In this document: positions 30,363 through 42,068 of the stretch, piece by piece
Layout of the letters: each line of letters opens with the position of its first letter
Position numbering within the stretch: position 1 is the first letter of the stretch
Made by a program: the position numbers and the translations under genes
The notes under the pieces: generated by a model
Databases searched by the model: none
What the model saw: only the letters and a program-made list of their open reading frames with translations
Told to the model about the DNA's origin: nothing
Assembly: GCA_030220185.1 (NCBI GenBank)
Contig: JASPKZ010007538.1
Location: forward strand, 179,501-243,500
Source of the DNA: Diploptera punctata
Taxonomy: Eukaryota; Arthropoda; Insecta; Blattodea; Blaberidae
Direction: 5' to 3'
DNA length: 64,000 bases

Positions 30363-30620
30363 ATTACTATACCAGAAAGCAAAAAAGTAGGCCTAATTTA
30401 GTTCTATTCTTTATTTATTTTAATGTTTAATACCAACTAATGTTATTACTCAGTTCAAAGACAGTCCATGCCATTTTTTGTTTAATTTTGGCTGAGGTAT
30501 TCCATTTGAATTGAAGACTTTACATGGAAAAGGATATAAGTGACAAATTTGTCAAAAATCCAATTTTGTATGGGCATCATACTAACACCTTAAAGAGAAC
30601 ACATATAATAGTACATTAAA

Positions 30621-30996
30621 ATGCGAGGTTGGGAAGTGGTTTTTACAGAAGGGAGGATATGATTAAAACCGAGCTACAGCGAGGTTTTTAATTTCTGAGA
30701 TTCTGTAAAACACTTCACAAACGTACGTACTTGCGGCATGTTATCAATAATTGTTCTCAAGGCCTCCTGTTGTTTCAGCTAATAAACATTGCCCACACTG
30801 TTAACGTTAGTCAATTGTTTATAATGAACGCAAATATTTCCAACAAATATGTTATTATTTTACTATTATTTATTACTTTGAAAACACTCGCGCAAAAAGA
30901 AAAATGTACAACGCACGTTTGTCAAGTGTTTTACAGAATCTCGGAAATTAAAACATTTTTCCTCGATTCAGTAAAAACCACTTCCCAACCTCGCAT
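30621..30996. mobile_element. MITE with ~100-bp terminal inverted repeats
   Basis: ATGCGAGGTTGGGAAGTGG at the left is matched inverted at 30978-30996. Pairing continues through GAGATTCTGTAAAACACTT. An open frame inside is only a by-product. The superfamily was not determined and no TSD is evident. Confidence 0.7.
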
Positions 30997-31183
30997 CGTA
31001 ATATGCTATTAAATCATGGTCGCCATTGATGTAAGTACAGCAGAACGCACAATCGTACAAAAAAAGTAATTTTGTCATCCCAACTATATTTTTTTCTTCC
31101 TACTGAAAAAAAATATATTTGGCACTTACATCGTTTTCTGTGTCAGCTTTTCAATTGCCAAAAGGATTTCAAATTATTGAAGT

Positions 31184-31189
31184 TTTATT
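31184..31189 (-). terminator. Polyadenylation signal AATAAA of the DRAM/TMEM150-like gene
   Basis: AATAAA on the minus strand, about 78 nt after the stop codon at 31267. Canonical hexamer; the cleavage site was not identified. Confidence 0.6.
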
Positions 31190-31266
31190 AGGTTCTTATG
31201 AAGTTATAATATATCAAGTGGAATGATATGCAGCGGTTTGAATATTGTATTGTTAAAGAGTTGGTA

Positions 31267-31457
31267 TTATTCTTGATCTTCAATTACTATAACTTCTCTG
31301 TCTTCAATAATGATGTTTCTAAATTCAGGCACGAATGTGAGAAAGGCTAATCCATATAGCATTACGACACCCCATTCGCTAAAAGCTGAAACCAGGTGCA
31401 ATACCCAACCTCCGGAACTATAGTTCCACATTCTGTGCGCTTCATCTGTTCTTTTAA
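31267..31457 (-). CDS. DRAM/TMEM150-like gene, terminal coding exon
   Basis: The acceptor is TTTTTTTTCTCTCTCTCTTCAG ending at 31458 on the minus strand (a strong pyrimidine tract). The exon starts in phase 1 and completes Val with the G of the previous exon. It encodes VKRTDEAHRMWNYSSGG, then HLVSAFSEWGVVMLYG and LAFLTFVPEFRNIII, and stops at TAA 31267-31269. The segment with SEW and FLTF.PEF is the last membrane helix of Frag1/DRAM/Sfk1 proteins (DRAM1/2 read AEW...FFLTY..DF here). The tail REVIVIEDQE is acidic and cytosolic by family analogy. Confidence 0.85.
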
Positions 31458-31499
31458 CTGAAGAGAGAGAGAAAAAAAAAACAATAAACAATTATTGTA

Positions 31500-32235
31500 A
31501 AGTGGTGAAGTGATATCATTACCGTATAGGCTACTTCCAGAGAAGAATGTCTCAAGAAGGAATGCGGCTGAGCCGAACGCCACACGAGTCTATAGACCAG
31601 CCGCTTTTTTCGACCCTGACGTTTTTACTACAGTGTTGCCGATATGGATATTCAGTGGGAGGGGCCGCTTTATGTACCACGCGAAATGTCAGTTCATGGC
31701 ACTTTCTGTTTATGCACAACGTAAATATTAGAAATAAATGCTCACTTTATTATGCGAAATTGAAAATGAAACAAAAATATGATATTTCTTATTTATCGCT
31801 AAGAAACACACTATTCTCGTAAATGTTCACAGTTATAATAAATTCGCAAAAACACGCTTAGCAAAAATACAGTTGACAATATCGCAGCAATTTAAAACCT
31901 TACTAGCGGCGTCAAGAGCAGTGGTTGGTTGTGGCAGACGTACACTTCCTCTGCAACTATTTCCTTATTGGCAGCAGAAGGCGAGTTTCTCCCTTTACTC
32001 CTCGTACAACCTAAATTTCAGAGCCGGACACTGAGCGGCTGGACTATAGGTTTTCTTTTATGACATTTTTGGCATTGGCGGAATATTGCAATTATTTTTT
32101 AGGTTGCGGCATATGAAGTTATGTTATCCGGATGATATGATGGGCATACTCGTAAATTATAATTAATCGCCAGGAGAGTCCTTAACCTAAACTTAATCTA
32201 AATCCCAGATCATGGATAATCACAGGAATAATTCC
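31500..32235. other. Intron sequence, no element recognised
   Basis: Part of the last intron. GC-richer patches at 31560-31690 and 31900-32050 may be old transposon ends, but no terminal repeat could be defined. Confidence 0.45.
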
Positions 32236-32241
32236 CTTTAA

Positions 32242-32943
32242 GGGCACCGAATGGTGAAAATGTTGGGGGAAAAATAGAAAAAAATGATTTTTTTTGTTTA
32301 TTTGCTTTTTAATAACACTGATTCTTTAGAATCATTTTAATGCAAACATTTTTATTGCAGGAGCAAAATTGAGTCAGTGACGTAAGAGTTTAAATGTCCT
32401 GCACGTGTGGTCAGCATCACTACTTAAACTTTAATATGTTTTTTTTTTCTGTTTCCATTTTTTTGACATTTTCCAAAACTTAAAATGCTCCTTACGATAC
32501 AATTTTTATGCTATCAAAGTGAAATGTTGTGGTTAGACCCCTAATGTATGCTAATTAGAATTTGCTATGCACATATAGTCTAAAAAACTTGTGTGTTTTT
32601 TTTTAAATTGAGATGGAAATGCATGAAAATGGATAAAAAAATCAATAATATATTTTTTTCAAAAAATGTAAAATAAACAGTATCCTCCCTTTATGTTTTT
32701 TTTTTGCATAGCAAATGTGTTTAGTGGAGTCATAATGACTCTGAATCTCAAATGCTTTGAGAGAATATTTAAAAATACATCGTAAGGAGCATTTTTTAGA
32801 AAATATTAAAAAAATATATTTAAAAAATCACAAATCTGTATCTATTCTACTTATAAACACCAAACTTCACAGAAACACTTCCATAAGCACATAATGTATG
32901 TTATAAAATGTTTAAAAAAATTTTAATTCACCAGTCGGTCCCC
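32242..32943. mobile_element. piggyBac-like MITE, TTAA target
   Basis: TTAA lies at both borders (32238-32241 and 32944-32947). The ends GGGCACCGAATGGTGAA and (inverted) GGGGACCGACTGGTGAA match. Internal inverted segments around CTCCTTACGAT (32490 and 32780) suggest a long fold-back. No transposase is present. Confidence 0.65.
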
Positions 32944-32951
32944 TTAAGAAA

Positions 32952-33040
32952 AAAATCTTACGGTCTGATCGGGAATCGAACCCTTGATTTCATGAACTGC
33001 AGTTAGAAACTCTGACCACTGGCCCATGAGGCTAACTAAC
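32952..33040 (-). mobile_element. tRNA-like SINE head
   Basis: The minus strand reads TTAGCCTCATGGGCCAGTGG (A-box area) and later GGGTTCGATTCCC (B box). No intact acceptor stem; it is taken as a SINE remnant. Confidence 0.5.
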
Positions 33041-33064
33041 TAAAACTGACTCACTGGCGCTATC

Positions 33065-33310
33065 GAACCCGGAGGTTCATGGCCGCGCGGACATAAGCTC
33101 TCCATATATCCCTATCCTGAGCTAATGTTTTCCAATCATCCCTGTATAATCTACTTCCCTCAAATCATAGTCAATGTTATTCTCCCACCTCATTCTTGGT
33201 CTACCAACTGGGCGTTTTCTCTCTGGTTTTCCTACAAGAACCTTCCATGCACGTCTTTCATTCCTCATTCATACCACATGTCCTGCCCATCGCAGCCAAT
33301 GAGGCTGGTC
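33065..33310 (-). pseudogene. RTE-like LINE C-terminal fragment
   Basis: The minus strand encodes RWAGHVVRM, LVGKPERKRPVGRPRMRWEN and NI.YDLREVDY, the same tail as the open frame at 56077-56865. Both ends are truncated. Confidence 0.7.
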
Positions 33311-33835
33311 ATGTAAAAAAGGTGTAATTATTGTGGTTTTAGATTAAAAAATAGCTTAACAAATACTGTAAAATGCTCAATAAAAATATTGAAATCGAGA
33401 TTTTGGGAAACTGCCAATAAATCATACTTTATTGGACAACTCTCGGGGGATTGTCCACTTTCACTTACCTGATATATTTTCAATAAAACAACAGCGCCAC
33501 AGTTTATAAAGCCAACGATAACCTACTATCGAACCAAATATCGATTATTATCATTGTTTCGATTATTTTCGTTTTTTATGTGTTTAGACACATTTAAAAT
33601 GTAACGAACCTAAAAGCTAATTAACTAACTCAACCTTAACCTAATTCGATTACTCTAACCTAGAGTGGATCCCATGAAACACCCTTTGTTTCGCTCCTTA
33701 ATAATCGCAAACCATTGATAACCTACTGGTTCCAACTATATAACATTACTCTCCGGAGAAAATAGCAAGTCACCATCACAACAATGTATTTGAATAATTA
33801 CTTGAAAATTCTAAAATAAAGTTATAAAAATTGTT

Positions 33836-35425
33836 TTAAATATTTTAAAATATTTAAAAATGTTACTAAATACAGAAAAAGAGTTATAATTCACAATAAT
33901 AAACTGAAAAATCAAGGGTAAATCATTCTAAACCTGAGCCCAGCCCTCGTATTTAAGAAATGAGACAAGTAAGAGTGTGATTGGGCACTCCTGTAGTTCC
34001 GCATATGAGATCTACTCACATTTTTGGTGTCACAAAACTATATAGATAACAAACCTAATGAACAAATAATTACCTATAAATCTGGTACGAGAAAGACTGT
34101 CTGTTATGACTGTCTGGTACGAGAAAGACTGTCTGTTATGACTGTCTGTTATTAAAAACGACTAAATATTTTAAAATATTTAAAAATGTTACTAAATACA
34201 GAAAAAGAGTTATAATTCACAATAATAAACTGAAAAATCAAGGTTAATCATTCTAAACCTGAGCCCACTGCCCAGCTGTATTTAAGAAATGAGACAAGTA
34301 AGAGTGTGATTGGGCACTCCTGTAGTTCCGCATATGAGATCTACTCACATTTTTGGTGTCACAAAACTATATAGATAACAAACCTAATAAACAAATAATT
34401 ACCTATAAATCTGGTACGAGAAAGACTGTCTGTTATGACTGTCTGGTACGAGAAAGACTGTCTGTTATGACTGTCTGTTATTAAAAACGACTAAATATTT
34501 TAAAATATTTAAAAATGTTACTAAATACAGAAAAAAAGTTATAATTCACAATAATAAACTGAAAAATCAAGGGTAAATTCATTCTAAACCTGAGCCCAGC
34601 CCTCGTATTTAAGAAATGAGACAAGTAAGAGTGTGATTGGGCACTCCTGTAGTTCCGCATATGAGATCTACTCACATTTTTGGTGTCACAAAACTATATA
34701 GATAACAAACCTAATGAACAAATAATTACCTATAAATCTGGTACGAGAAAGACTGTCTGTTATGACTGTCTGGTACGAGAAAGACTGTCTGTTATGACTG
34801 TCTGTTATTAAAAACGACTAAATATTTTAAAATATTTAAAAATGTTACTAAATACAGAAAAAGAGTTATAATTCACAATAATAAACTGAAAAATCAAGGG
34901 TAAATCATTCTAAACCTGAGCCCAGCCCTCGTATTTAAGAAATGAGACAAGTAAGAGTGTGATTGGGCACTCCTGTAGTTCCGCATATGAGATCTACTCA
35001 CATTTTTGGTGTCACAAAACTATATAGATAACAAACCTAATGAACAAATAATTACCTATAAATCTGGTACGAGAAAGACTGTCTGTTATGACTGTCTGGT
35101 ACGAGAAAGACTGTCTGTTATGACTGTCTGTTATTAAAAACGACTAAATATTTTAAAATATTTAAAAATGTTACTAAATACAGAAAAAGAGTTATAATTC
35201 ACAATAATAAACTGAAAAATCAAGGGTAAATCATTCTAAACCTGAGCCCAGCCCTCGTATTTAAGAAATGAGACAAGTAAGAGTGTGATTGGGCACTCCT
35301 GTAGTTCCGCATATGAGATCTACTCACATTTTTGGTGTCACAAAACTATATAGATAACAAACCTAATGAACAAATAATTACCTATAAATCTGGTACGAGA
35401 AAGACTGTCTGTTATGACTGCAACT
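33836..35425 (-). repeat. ~327-bp tandem array carrying copies of an exon end and splice donor
   Basis: About 4.9 units with starts at 33836, 34162, 34491, 34818 and 35143 (periods 325-329 bp), >95 percent identical. The last unit runs into the real exon at 35382. Every unit contains, on the minus strand, the last 40 nt of that exon (ending ACCAGATTTATAG) and GTAATTATTTG, its donor. In four units a 32-bp piece of exon is doubled, giving 72-nt exon-like segments at 34074-34145, 34403-34474, 34730-34801 and 35056-35127, each preceded by TTTTTAATAACAG. The first ~100 bp of the unit are also found at 61905-62080. Confidence 0.9.
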
Positions 35426-35517
35426 AAACACATTAGTATAATCAACATAACGACACCAAGTCGTATGACATTGGCAATCCTCGGACCCATGCCTTTCATT
35501 TTGTATGAAATCCAAGT
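35382..35517 (-). CDS. DRAM/TMEM150-like gene, penultimate exon
   Basis: The acceptor TGTTTGATTGCAG precedes 35517; the donor GTAATT follows 35382 on the minus strand. Phase is 0 at entry and 1 at exit. It encodes TWISYKMKGMGPRIANVI, then RLGVVMLIILMCLVAVITD (membrane helix) and SLSRTRFIG. Human DRAM2 has QTILSYQM at the same place. The exon's last 40 nt are repeated in the downstream intronic array. Confidence 0.85.
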
Positions 35518-35779
35518 CTGCAATCAAACACCATGCATTAAATACAATTGGACCACATTCTGCAAAAGGTACCAACACACAAACTTGAAATATCGTATTG
35601 ACCCGAATATAAGCCTCACTCTCAATTTTAGGGTGGGAGAAGGAGAAAAAATTTGTGCAGAGAAATTTACCTGTCACATAACTGTTTACACTATTTAAAC
35701 ACTTTTCTTCATTTATAATGCGTCTAAATCACCCGGTACAACTAATCAGAGTCTTACTCAATGCCAAGCTAACTTCACT

Positions 35780-35990
35780 ACTACCGGTATTTGTATTATG
35801 AAAGGACCGTTCAGGGCATTTACAGCTTTTGGTCTTCCTAAAGATCTTCTGGTTGTAGTGGCATTTTTAAGTTTATCCTCCGAGGCGATCCAGCGCTGCA
35901 CATTAGATTCGTCCAAACTAAACTTTTTGCCGGCTTCTCTATTAGACGTACTCCTACATAACGAATAATCGCAAGTTTGAAACCAGCGTC
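35780..35990 (-). pseudogene. N-terminal helix-turn-helix (Brinker/pogo-like) domain remnant
   Basis: The minus strand shows AGKKFSLDESNVQRWIASED, then KLKNATTTRRSLGRPKAV. The pattern (A..F....S.V..W) is the homeodomain-like N-terminus of pogo-type transposases. Frameshifted; the DDE core is absent. Confidence 0.55.
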
Positions 35991-36331
35991 ATAACTGCGC
36001 CGAATTCCCAAGTTTGTTCAAGCTTTTCTTTCGACGTTTTCACTAATTCCTGAATTTACCGTAATGGGCACAGCCTTTGAAATAATTGATGACGCACAAA
36101 TAATTTTCAAGTCTCAGAACGAAGCAACTGCGCATGCTCAGAGATCAGCTATTTGGTTCACAAGTATACAACTATTTGGGAAACTAAATACGTTCTATTT
36201 CGTTGTGTGTCGTGCTATGGAAAACAATTTTGTGTAAATATGTAGTGCGGTAAATACTGAAAATAAAACAAAGCAAAATAAATGAAACAAAAGAAAGAAA
36301 ATTAATTGAAATAAGGACGAGAGAAAAAAAG

Positions 36332-36408
36332 CATGACAGCAGGATCGAACACGCGATCTCCTGCACTGGAAACAGAACCTCACACCACTAGACCACAACC
36401 ATCTCTCC
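36332..36408 (-). mobile_element. tRNA-like SINE head (not a functional tRNA call)
   Basis: The minus strand has TGGTCTAGTGG (A box) and GTGTTCGATCCTG (B box) about 40 nt apart, but stem pairing is poor. Confidence 0.5.
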
Positions 36409-36512
36409 TAGAAATTGTCTGTATGAAGCGTAATGAGACGTTACAATCGTTATTCATTTTCTATATATGTATAAGCGGTTTCTTTTAATTTATTTATTTT
36501 CATATATTCCAT

Positions 36513-36781
36513 TCCATAGTAATTCTGCCCGAGGGCAGGTCTTTCACTGCAATTATAGCATTTTCATGCTATGCTTTGCAGCTTTACTAGGGGACTCTAG
36601 GTGTGGAGCTTTCCCGTTTCTTTCCACACTGGTGAAGAATGATGATGATAATGATAAATATGATGATGGCCGGATGATTTTCGGGGGCCGTTGGGCCCTA
36701 AGCTTCCTGACATTTATCTTACAGGTGAGGAAAAACCCCGAAAAAATCTCACCCAGGAGCCTGTCCCGACCGGGAATATTT

Positions 36782-36820
<39 letters not shown>
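36513..36820 (-). mobile_element. SINE family B copy with adjoining (TA)n
   Basis: Body and tail match 4494-4797 and 39222-39523. The tRNA-like head stops after CCCGACCGGGAA and is followed by about 20 TA repeats (36782-36820). Confidence 0.75.
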
Positions 36821-36826
<6 letters not shown>

Positions 36827-37439
36827 AATTTATTTATATAACGAAGCCTGGTAACCTGTAGGCATTATGAAAATTAGCGACGTTATTAAATAATAATAAT
36901 AATAATAATAACAATAATAAATAAAAAATATCTGACCAGAATCCAATGTGAGCCCGCGTCGTCGGAAAAAAGAGCATCTTACCGTCTGCTCCACTGAAGC
37001 GAACGATACGAATGCTGCATGAAGAGAGACTTACGCCGTCCGCTTTATACTCAAACGAGTCAGAATATGTAACAACGTACTGGTGTGAATCGCTCTTCAA
37101 AACTGTAACTTTCCATCATCAAGAGTTGCGCCATAATTGTTTTCAAAGGCTGTACGTACTATAGTAACTGTTTAAATCTGTCCTATCATACAGAAGATGA
37201 CAATTACCGTAATACGAAGAATGGTACATTGTTGTCATATACCATACGACTGCTGGTAATTCCAAACACGAGCGCACGGCATTATTGCTCCATTTCAAAA
37301 TTAATTAATTAGCAACGTGCGCTAAATTTCAAGTTTCTATTACATGTGAAAATTTATCGGCTGCTCAAGTAAACCGCACCTTTAATTTTCATGTATAAAA
37401 TTTGAAAAATAAACGCAGCTTATATTCGGGCCAATACGG

Positions 37440-38035
37440 TATATAACTTAATGTTATATTGTTTCTCAAGTATCGCTCCAGGTTCTGCAAAAAAGATCCA
37501 ACCCATCACCTTCATTCCTATGTCATCTAAGAACCAATGAGAAAACACTAACAGAATATGCCACATTGTACCGAAAGTGATTTTTCGGTACGTAACATCT
37601 GTGTTAGTGTATCTTTCCTCTTCAGTGAGATTCTTGAACAGTACCAATTTCCTTCCTCTTTGTGCTTTCTCCTGCTTACCTCCCCAGCCCTTCCCTCTGC
37701 GCTGTGTATAGTTGCGCAACTTCCCCTCTTCCTCGGAACACTCAAATACGTGATACAAGTCACAAACAGTGTCATCACCATCTTGGTTTTTCTCTGGAAC
37801 ATTTCAGTTAGCCCGAGTGGAGCTGTGTTGTTTTGGTTTTAATCCTGTAAGCCAGGGAGGGCATCCGGGGTGTGGACCCTAACCCTCGGCTGGACTAAAA
37901 GTATGATTGGGTGTGAATGTGTGAGTAATTATTATTCTCATTATTTTGTTTTGTAAATGTGTTTGATTACCAAGATAATTGATTTATATTATTTATGTAT
38001 TCATATTTTTCTTTAAATCCATATTATGGTCAAAA
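37440..38035. other. Intron sequence with short ORFs of unknown meaning
   Basis: On the minus strand 37758-37420 is open for 112 codons (including TYRKITFGTMWHILLVFSHW), and an overlapping frame reaches 37802. I recognise no family and see no splice sites that would link it to the host gene. Confidence 0.35.
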
Positions 38036-38049
38036 AGGTCAATTTATGT

Positions 38050-38160
38050 AATTACGTAGACTTTCACGGCCGGAGTTGCTATGATGATCTTGATGAAGAT
38101 TTTCGGGTTGAGGCTCACGACCACGGCCTACAGCCCGAAAATCTTCATCAAGATCATCAT
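38050..38160. mobile_element. 111-bp fold-back element, 14-bp TSD
   Basis: AGGTCAATTTATGT is present on both sides (38036-38049 and 38161-38174). The insert has arms ATGATGATCTTGATGAAGAT and its inverse around a 25-nt loop, plus a left tail (TTTCACGGCCGGAGTTG) shared with 24282-24300. Confidence 0.75.
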
Positions 38161-38179
38161 AGGTCAATTTATGTTTAAT

Positions 38180-39200
38180 TAACCGGACATTATTTCAACA
38201 TTAAAATTTTAGTAAAACCAATGTTTAATACTGTTTTGCTGCTTCATATTAATTCCTATTCAAAAGCTTTCTCAAGTCAAATTAGGTCCCCTTCTCCTTC
38301 TAGCTTTCATGATTGTAAATACTATACAGAGTTTGATACGAACTATATAAATTACTACAGTGTGTTTAATAATTTCATGGTAATAGTTAATAAATGTTAA
38401 GCATACAACATAGGAAAGATGAATCAATCTTTGCCTCTCATGAGCCCGGGCAAAGGAAAGTAAATTGCACTGACGTTTACCAATTGGGAACTACAAATGG
38501 AAGTAGAACGTATGAGCAAGTAGGCTACAACATTTCTCTTTCTCCAGAAAGAACCAAACAACAAAAATGTGTGAAATCTCAGAATTAAAAAAAAATGTTT
38601 GAGTTACAATCGTCATAAAATATAAGTTCTTTGATATTCTGTTAGTTTAAATGTTCATTTTTATTAGTGAATTTTTTTACATTTAACTTTAATTGCATTT
38701 TTCTCACAAAGGAATTGTCAACAATTGAATACAACACAGAAGTATTGTGATGTACCAAGGGCGTGTACAAAAAAATCTGCCACTTTTAACTGCAAGGCAC
38801 TAAAATCCAGCACCAAATCTCTCATTTTAACTGCAGGGAACTAATAATACAAATCCTGAGTTGATGAAGTGGATAATCCTCACAACCCGCCGTCCGTGCT
38901 ACATTCTGGCTTGGATTTCTGTTCTTTGCAGTTAAAAACAGCAGTTTTTCTTTGTTTTTTTTTTTTTTTTTTTTTTTTTTGTGACCACTACGTTGGTTCA
39001 TCATCAACGCTTCTGTGAGAAATTTCAAGTAGATTGTCAGTTCAGTTATCTTGTGACTTGGTTCCTTTTTGCAGAATGCGGTGTCGTTAGGTATTGGTTG
39101 AACGAATTAAATATATCTGGTGATTATTTCAGTTACATCATGGGGTGAAAGAGATTCATATGAGACGGTACGATGAAGTGGGTGCGATTTTCACAACGCA
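38180..39200. other. Intron sequence, no gene recognised
   Basis: AT-rich. A run of 27 T lies near 38954-38980. The 64-codon frame at 38394-38588 has no known motif. Confidence 0.45.
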
Positions 39201-39221
39201 TAATATTCTATTTTATAGTGT

Positions 39222-39523
39222 TCTGCCCGAGGGCATGCCTTTCACTGCAATCATAGCATTTTCATGCTCTGCTTTGCAGATTTACTAGGGAATTATAGGT
39301 GTGGTAGCTTCCCGTTGCTTTCCACACCGGTGTAGGACGATGATTATGATGGCCAGATGATGTTCGGGGACCTTTTTGACGCTAAAGCTACCTGACATTT
39401 GTCTAGCAGGTGAGGAAAACACCCAGAAAATCCTCACCAAGGAAGCTTGTCCCCACCGGAATTGAACCCGGTCCCGCTGCATGACAAGGCAGCGCGCTAC
39501 CTCGAGACTTCAGCGGTGGACAA
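39222..39523 (-). mobile_element. SINE family B copy with intact tRNA-like head
   Basis: The sense strand starts GTCCACCGCTGAAGTCTCGA and has GGTTCAATTCC as B box, then the body and the CTGCCCTCGG tail. Confidence 0.75.
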
Positions 39524-39544
39524 TGCATAAGATAGTGTTCTCAA

Positions 39545-40065
39545 CAGGTTGATTCACAATAAATATTACAGACTTCTAGGGGTTGGATAGGGGACTTAGT
39601 AGATAAACTTTTGATAAGGAACCCATGTCCGGAAACGTACTATTTTGATGTCAGATAAGTTTGAAGATCGAAACACAATGGGCTGATATCGCGTGTCTTG
39701 TGTTTCAGAAAAAAAAGTATTACAGACTTCTAGAAGTTGGAAGATCTTCTTGCACGAATTCTGGCGGCAGTAGAAATTATTGAGCACACACCAGGTCTTG
39801 TAGGGCGTTTGTATGAAAACATGCGTCGCAGATACACTTTGTGCAACGAACAGGGCCGTCACGGTGGAACCACACTTGTAATACAACTGCTAAAAGTCTT
39901 ATTCTGAAACACATGACACGCGATATCAGCCCATGTGTTCCGATCTTCAAACCTATTTTACATCGAAATGGTACGTTTTCGGACATGGGTTCCTTATCAA
40001 AACTTAACCTACTAAGTCCCCTCTACAACTCCTAGAAGTTTGTAATACTTATGTGAATCACCCTG
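39545..40065 (+). mobile_element. TIR transposon remnant (~175-bp TIRs) with a transposase scrap
   Basis: CAGGTTGATTCAC at the left and the inverse of CAGGGTGATTCAC at the right begin arms of ~175 bp that share GGAACCCATGTCCG and GGGCTGATATCGCGTG. Between them (39740-39885, plus strand) reads DLLARILAAVEIIEHTPG, then the LYENMRRRY segment, like the C-terminus of DUF4817-type insect transposon proteins. Confidence 0.65.
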
Positions 40066-40288
40066 CATAAAGCAATGTACTGTCAGTAAGGGAAAAAAGT
40101 AGTATTCCAATATCAATTTTATTACATGTAAACATCTCAGACATCCCTCGTGGAGATGTGGCTACTCCTCTAGCGGGAGTTTCTTGGACAAGCTAATTTT
40201 AGACATTTATCGGGTACAGTGTTGAGATTAGAAGTTATTTTACTTTCATTTTACTTAATTTTATAGTGTTATTTAATTTATTTTAATT

Positions 40289-40809
40289 ATGATTTACATT
40301 TTATGGATTATCGCCTTGTCCTGGCGGAGGGGCCAGTACACAATGGTCCAGACGAGAGAGCCAGGAAGAGTAAGCTGCCGGCTTATAAGAGGAGAGGGGA
40401 AGCTAAGAATAATCCACAACGGGAGGATGGAGTTTGTTAGTTCTGTAAGACAACCTACATCTAGGAGAGACAATTCGGAAATAAAATGGGGCAGGCTGAG
40501 CTCTGGAGCTGGGTGAAAGCAATCGGCATAGGGAGGAAACCCCGAATAATAAAACCGCCATGAAAACGGGCTAGCAACCCACTTCAAGGTGCATTTTATA
40601 TATTGCTCGCAGTCCCAAGAATCAAGTATCGGATCAAAGACAAATGTTGGAGAGGTCATATATAGATATAGACCATCGTTTCCCAACCTGTGGTTCGCGA
40701 ACCCCAGGGGGTTTGCAAAATATTTCAAGGCGTTCACCAAAACTTTTTCTGTAATGGCGGGTTTCAAGGTTAGGCCTATTATTGTTTCCTTAATGTATGC
40801 GACACTGTC

Positions 40810-40859
<50 letters not shown>

Positions 40860-40916
40860 TAATTATTTATTATTATTATTATTAGCATTATTATTATTAT
40901 TATTATTTATTATTAG

Positions 40917-40948
<32 letters not shown>

Positions 40949-41056
40949 GCATTATTATTAATATTATATTATTAGCATTATTATTGTATTATTATTATTA
41001 TTATTATTATTAGCATTATTAATATTATTATTATTTATTATTAGCATTATTAATAT

Positions 41057-41117
<61 letters not shown>

Positions 41118-41370
41118 TGCTTGGAATTAAATCTTACGTATGTCTACTGTATATATATATTTAAGTCGGTATTCAAGAACCAAGCTCTCTAGGCCATGGC
41201 ATCTCTGTCTTCCATAAGCTTAGGCTCTCATCTTTCAATTGTTCCCAGAAACTTTTAAAATAAATATCTTGATAGCACATGTTGTTGAATTGGGTGAGCC
41301 AGTTAGGGTAGGTTTTTATTTTATATTTATTTTGCTGACTTGACTTGCAAGAATTCGAATTTGAAAATTC

Positions 41371-41405
<35 letters not shown>

Positions 41406-41818
41406 CAGTTAAAGGACAGTATAATTTGCACTTGTTTGAATTTTCCAGCACAGATGAGTCGCTTTCCGTTATAATATACTAACCTGGTAACGGCGATGAT
41501 CTATAGGCCTATGTCACTCTGGAACTTTAGTTAATAAACATAACATAATTAACCACGGAGAGAAGGGCTGAGAGTCACTCTTCGGGAAAGCTTGGTTCTT
41601 GAATACCGGCCTAAAAATCAGTGGTTCATCCAATTCAAATCGTCGTGGAAGGGGTTCGCGAGTCGGAAAAGGTTGCGAACCACTGATATAGACCAATGGA
41701 CGGGAGAAGAGCAAGAGGAAGACCAGCCAAGAGATGGAAAGAAGTGGATTCACATCCAATACGTCTTCCTCCGAGGAGTAATTTTGGAAATAAACAGGAT
41801 GAAAATCCTACAAATTAC

Positions 41819-41862
<44 letters not shown>
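40289..41862 (+). mobile_element. LINE 3' fragment interrupted by a hAT MITE
   Basis: NVGEVIYRYRP ends at the MITE (40673), and after it (41694) DGRRARGRPAKRWKEVDSHP resumes. The 3' end carries (AAT)n at 41819-41863. Sequence before 40600 probably belongs to the same LINE but is not readable. Confidence 0.65.
40674..41685. mobile_element. hAT-type nonautonomous element, perfect 8-bp TSD
   Basis: ATATAGAC occurs at 40666-40673 and 41686-41693. The ends are CATCGTTTCCCAACCTG and, inverted, CAGTGGTTCGCAACCTTTTC. A 300-bp AAT/ATT-rich array (40811-41116) has expanded inside. No transposase. Confidence 0.85.
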
Positions 41863-41863
<1 letters not shown>

Positions 41864-41944
41864 GGAAGATTCTATAATTGTAGAATGCAGGTTTTCAGGC
41901 CGGAAGTTATATTAGAATGTTGTTTTTGATATTTTCTATATTAT

Positions 41945-42068
41945 ATTCTATTCTATACTAATTCTGCCCAAGGGCAGGTCTTTCACTGCAATCGTAGCAT
42001 TTTCATGCTATGCTTTGCAGATTTACTAGGGAATTATATATGTGGTAGCTTCCCGTTGCTTTCCACAA
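41945..42068 (-). mobile_element. SINE family B 3' fragment
   Basis: CTGCCCAAGGGCAGGTCTTT through CCGTTGCTTTCCACA, truncated before the body. Confidence 0.7.

Larger units (their letters stand above)
35593..37439 (-). mobile_element. Pogo-like TIR element, 1.85 kb, TA target site
   Basis: CGTATTGACCCGAATATAAG at 35594 faces its inverted copy at 37439 (CGTATTGGCCCGAATATAAG); TA lies outside both ends. It starts only 75 bp upstream of the acceptor of the penultimate host exon. It contains a DNA-binding domain remnant, a tRNA-like SINE head and a SINE B copy. Confidence 0.7.

Noticed and set aside
30731..31012. 93-codon plus-strand ORF
   Set aside because: It spans the right terminal repeat of a MITE, so it is a by-product of that element.
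36332..36408. Possible tRNA gene
   Set aside because: A and B boxes are present but the acceptor and anticodon stems do not pair well. Similar heads at 32952, 49925, 54507, 57030, 57525, 62640 and 63105 are SINE parts or degenerate.
37420..37802. Two overlapping minus-strand ORFs (112 and 84 codons) as a possible gene
   Set aside because: No family motif, no splice sites and no partner exons. Probably chance open frames in intron sequence.
40811..41116. Long AAT/ATT array that can fold on itself
   Set aside because: Simple-repeat expansion inside a hAT MITE. No evidence of function beyond instability.
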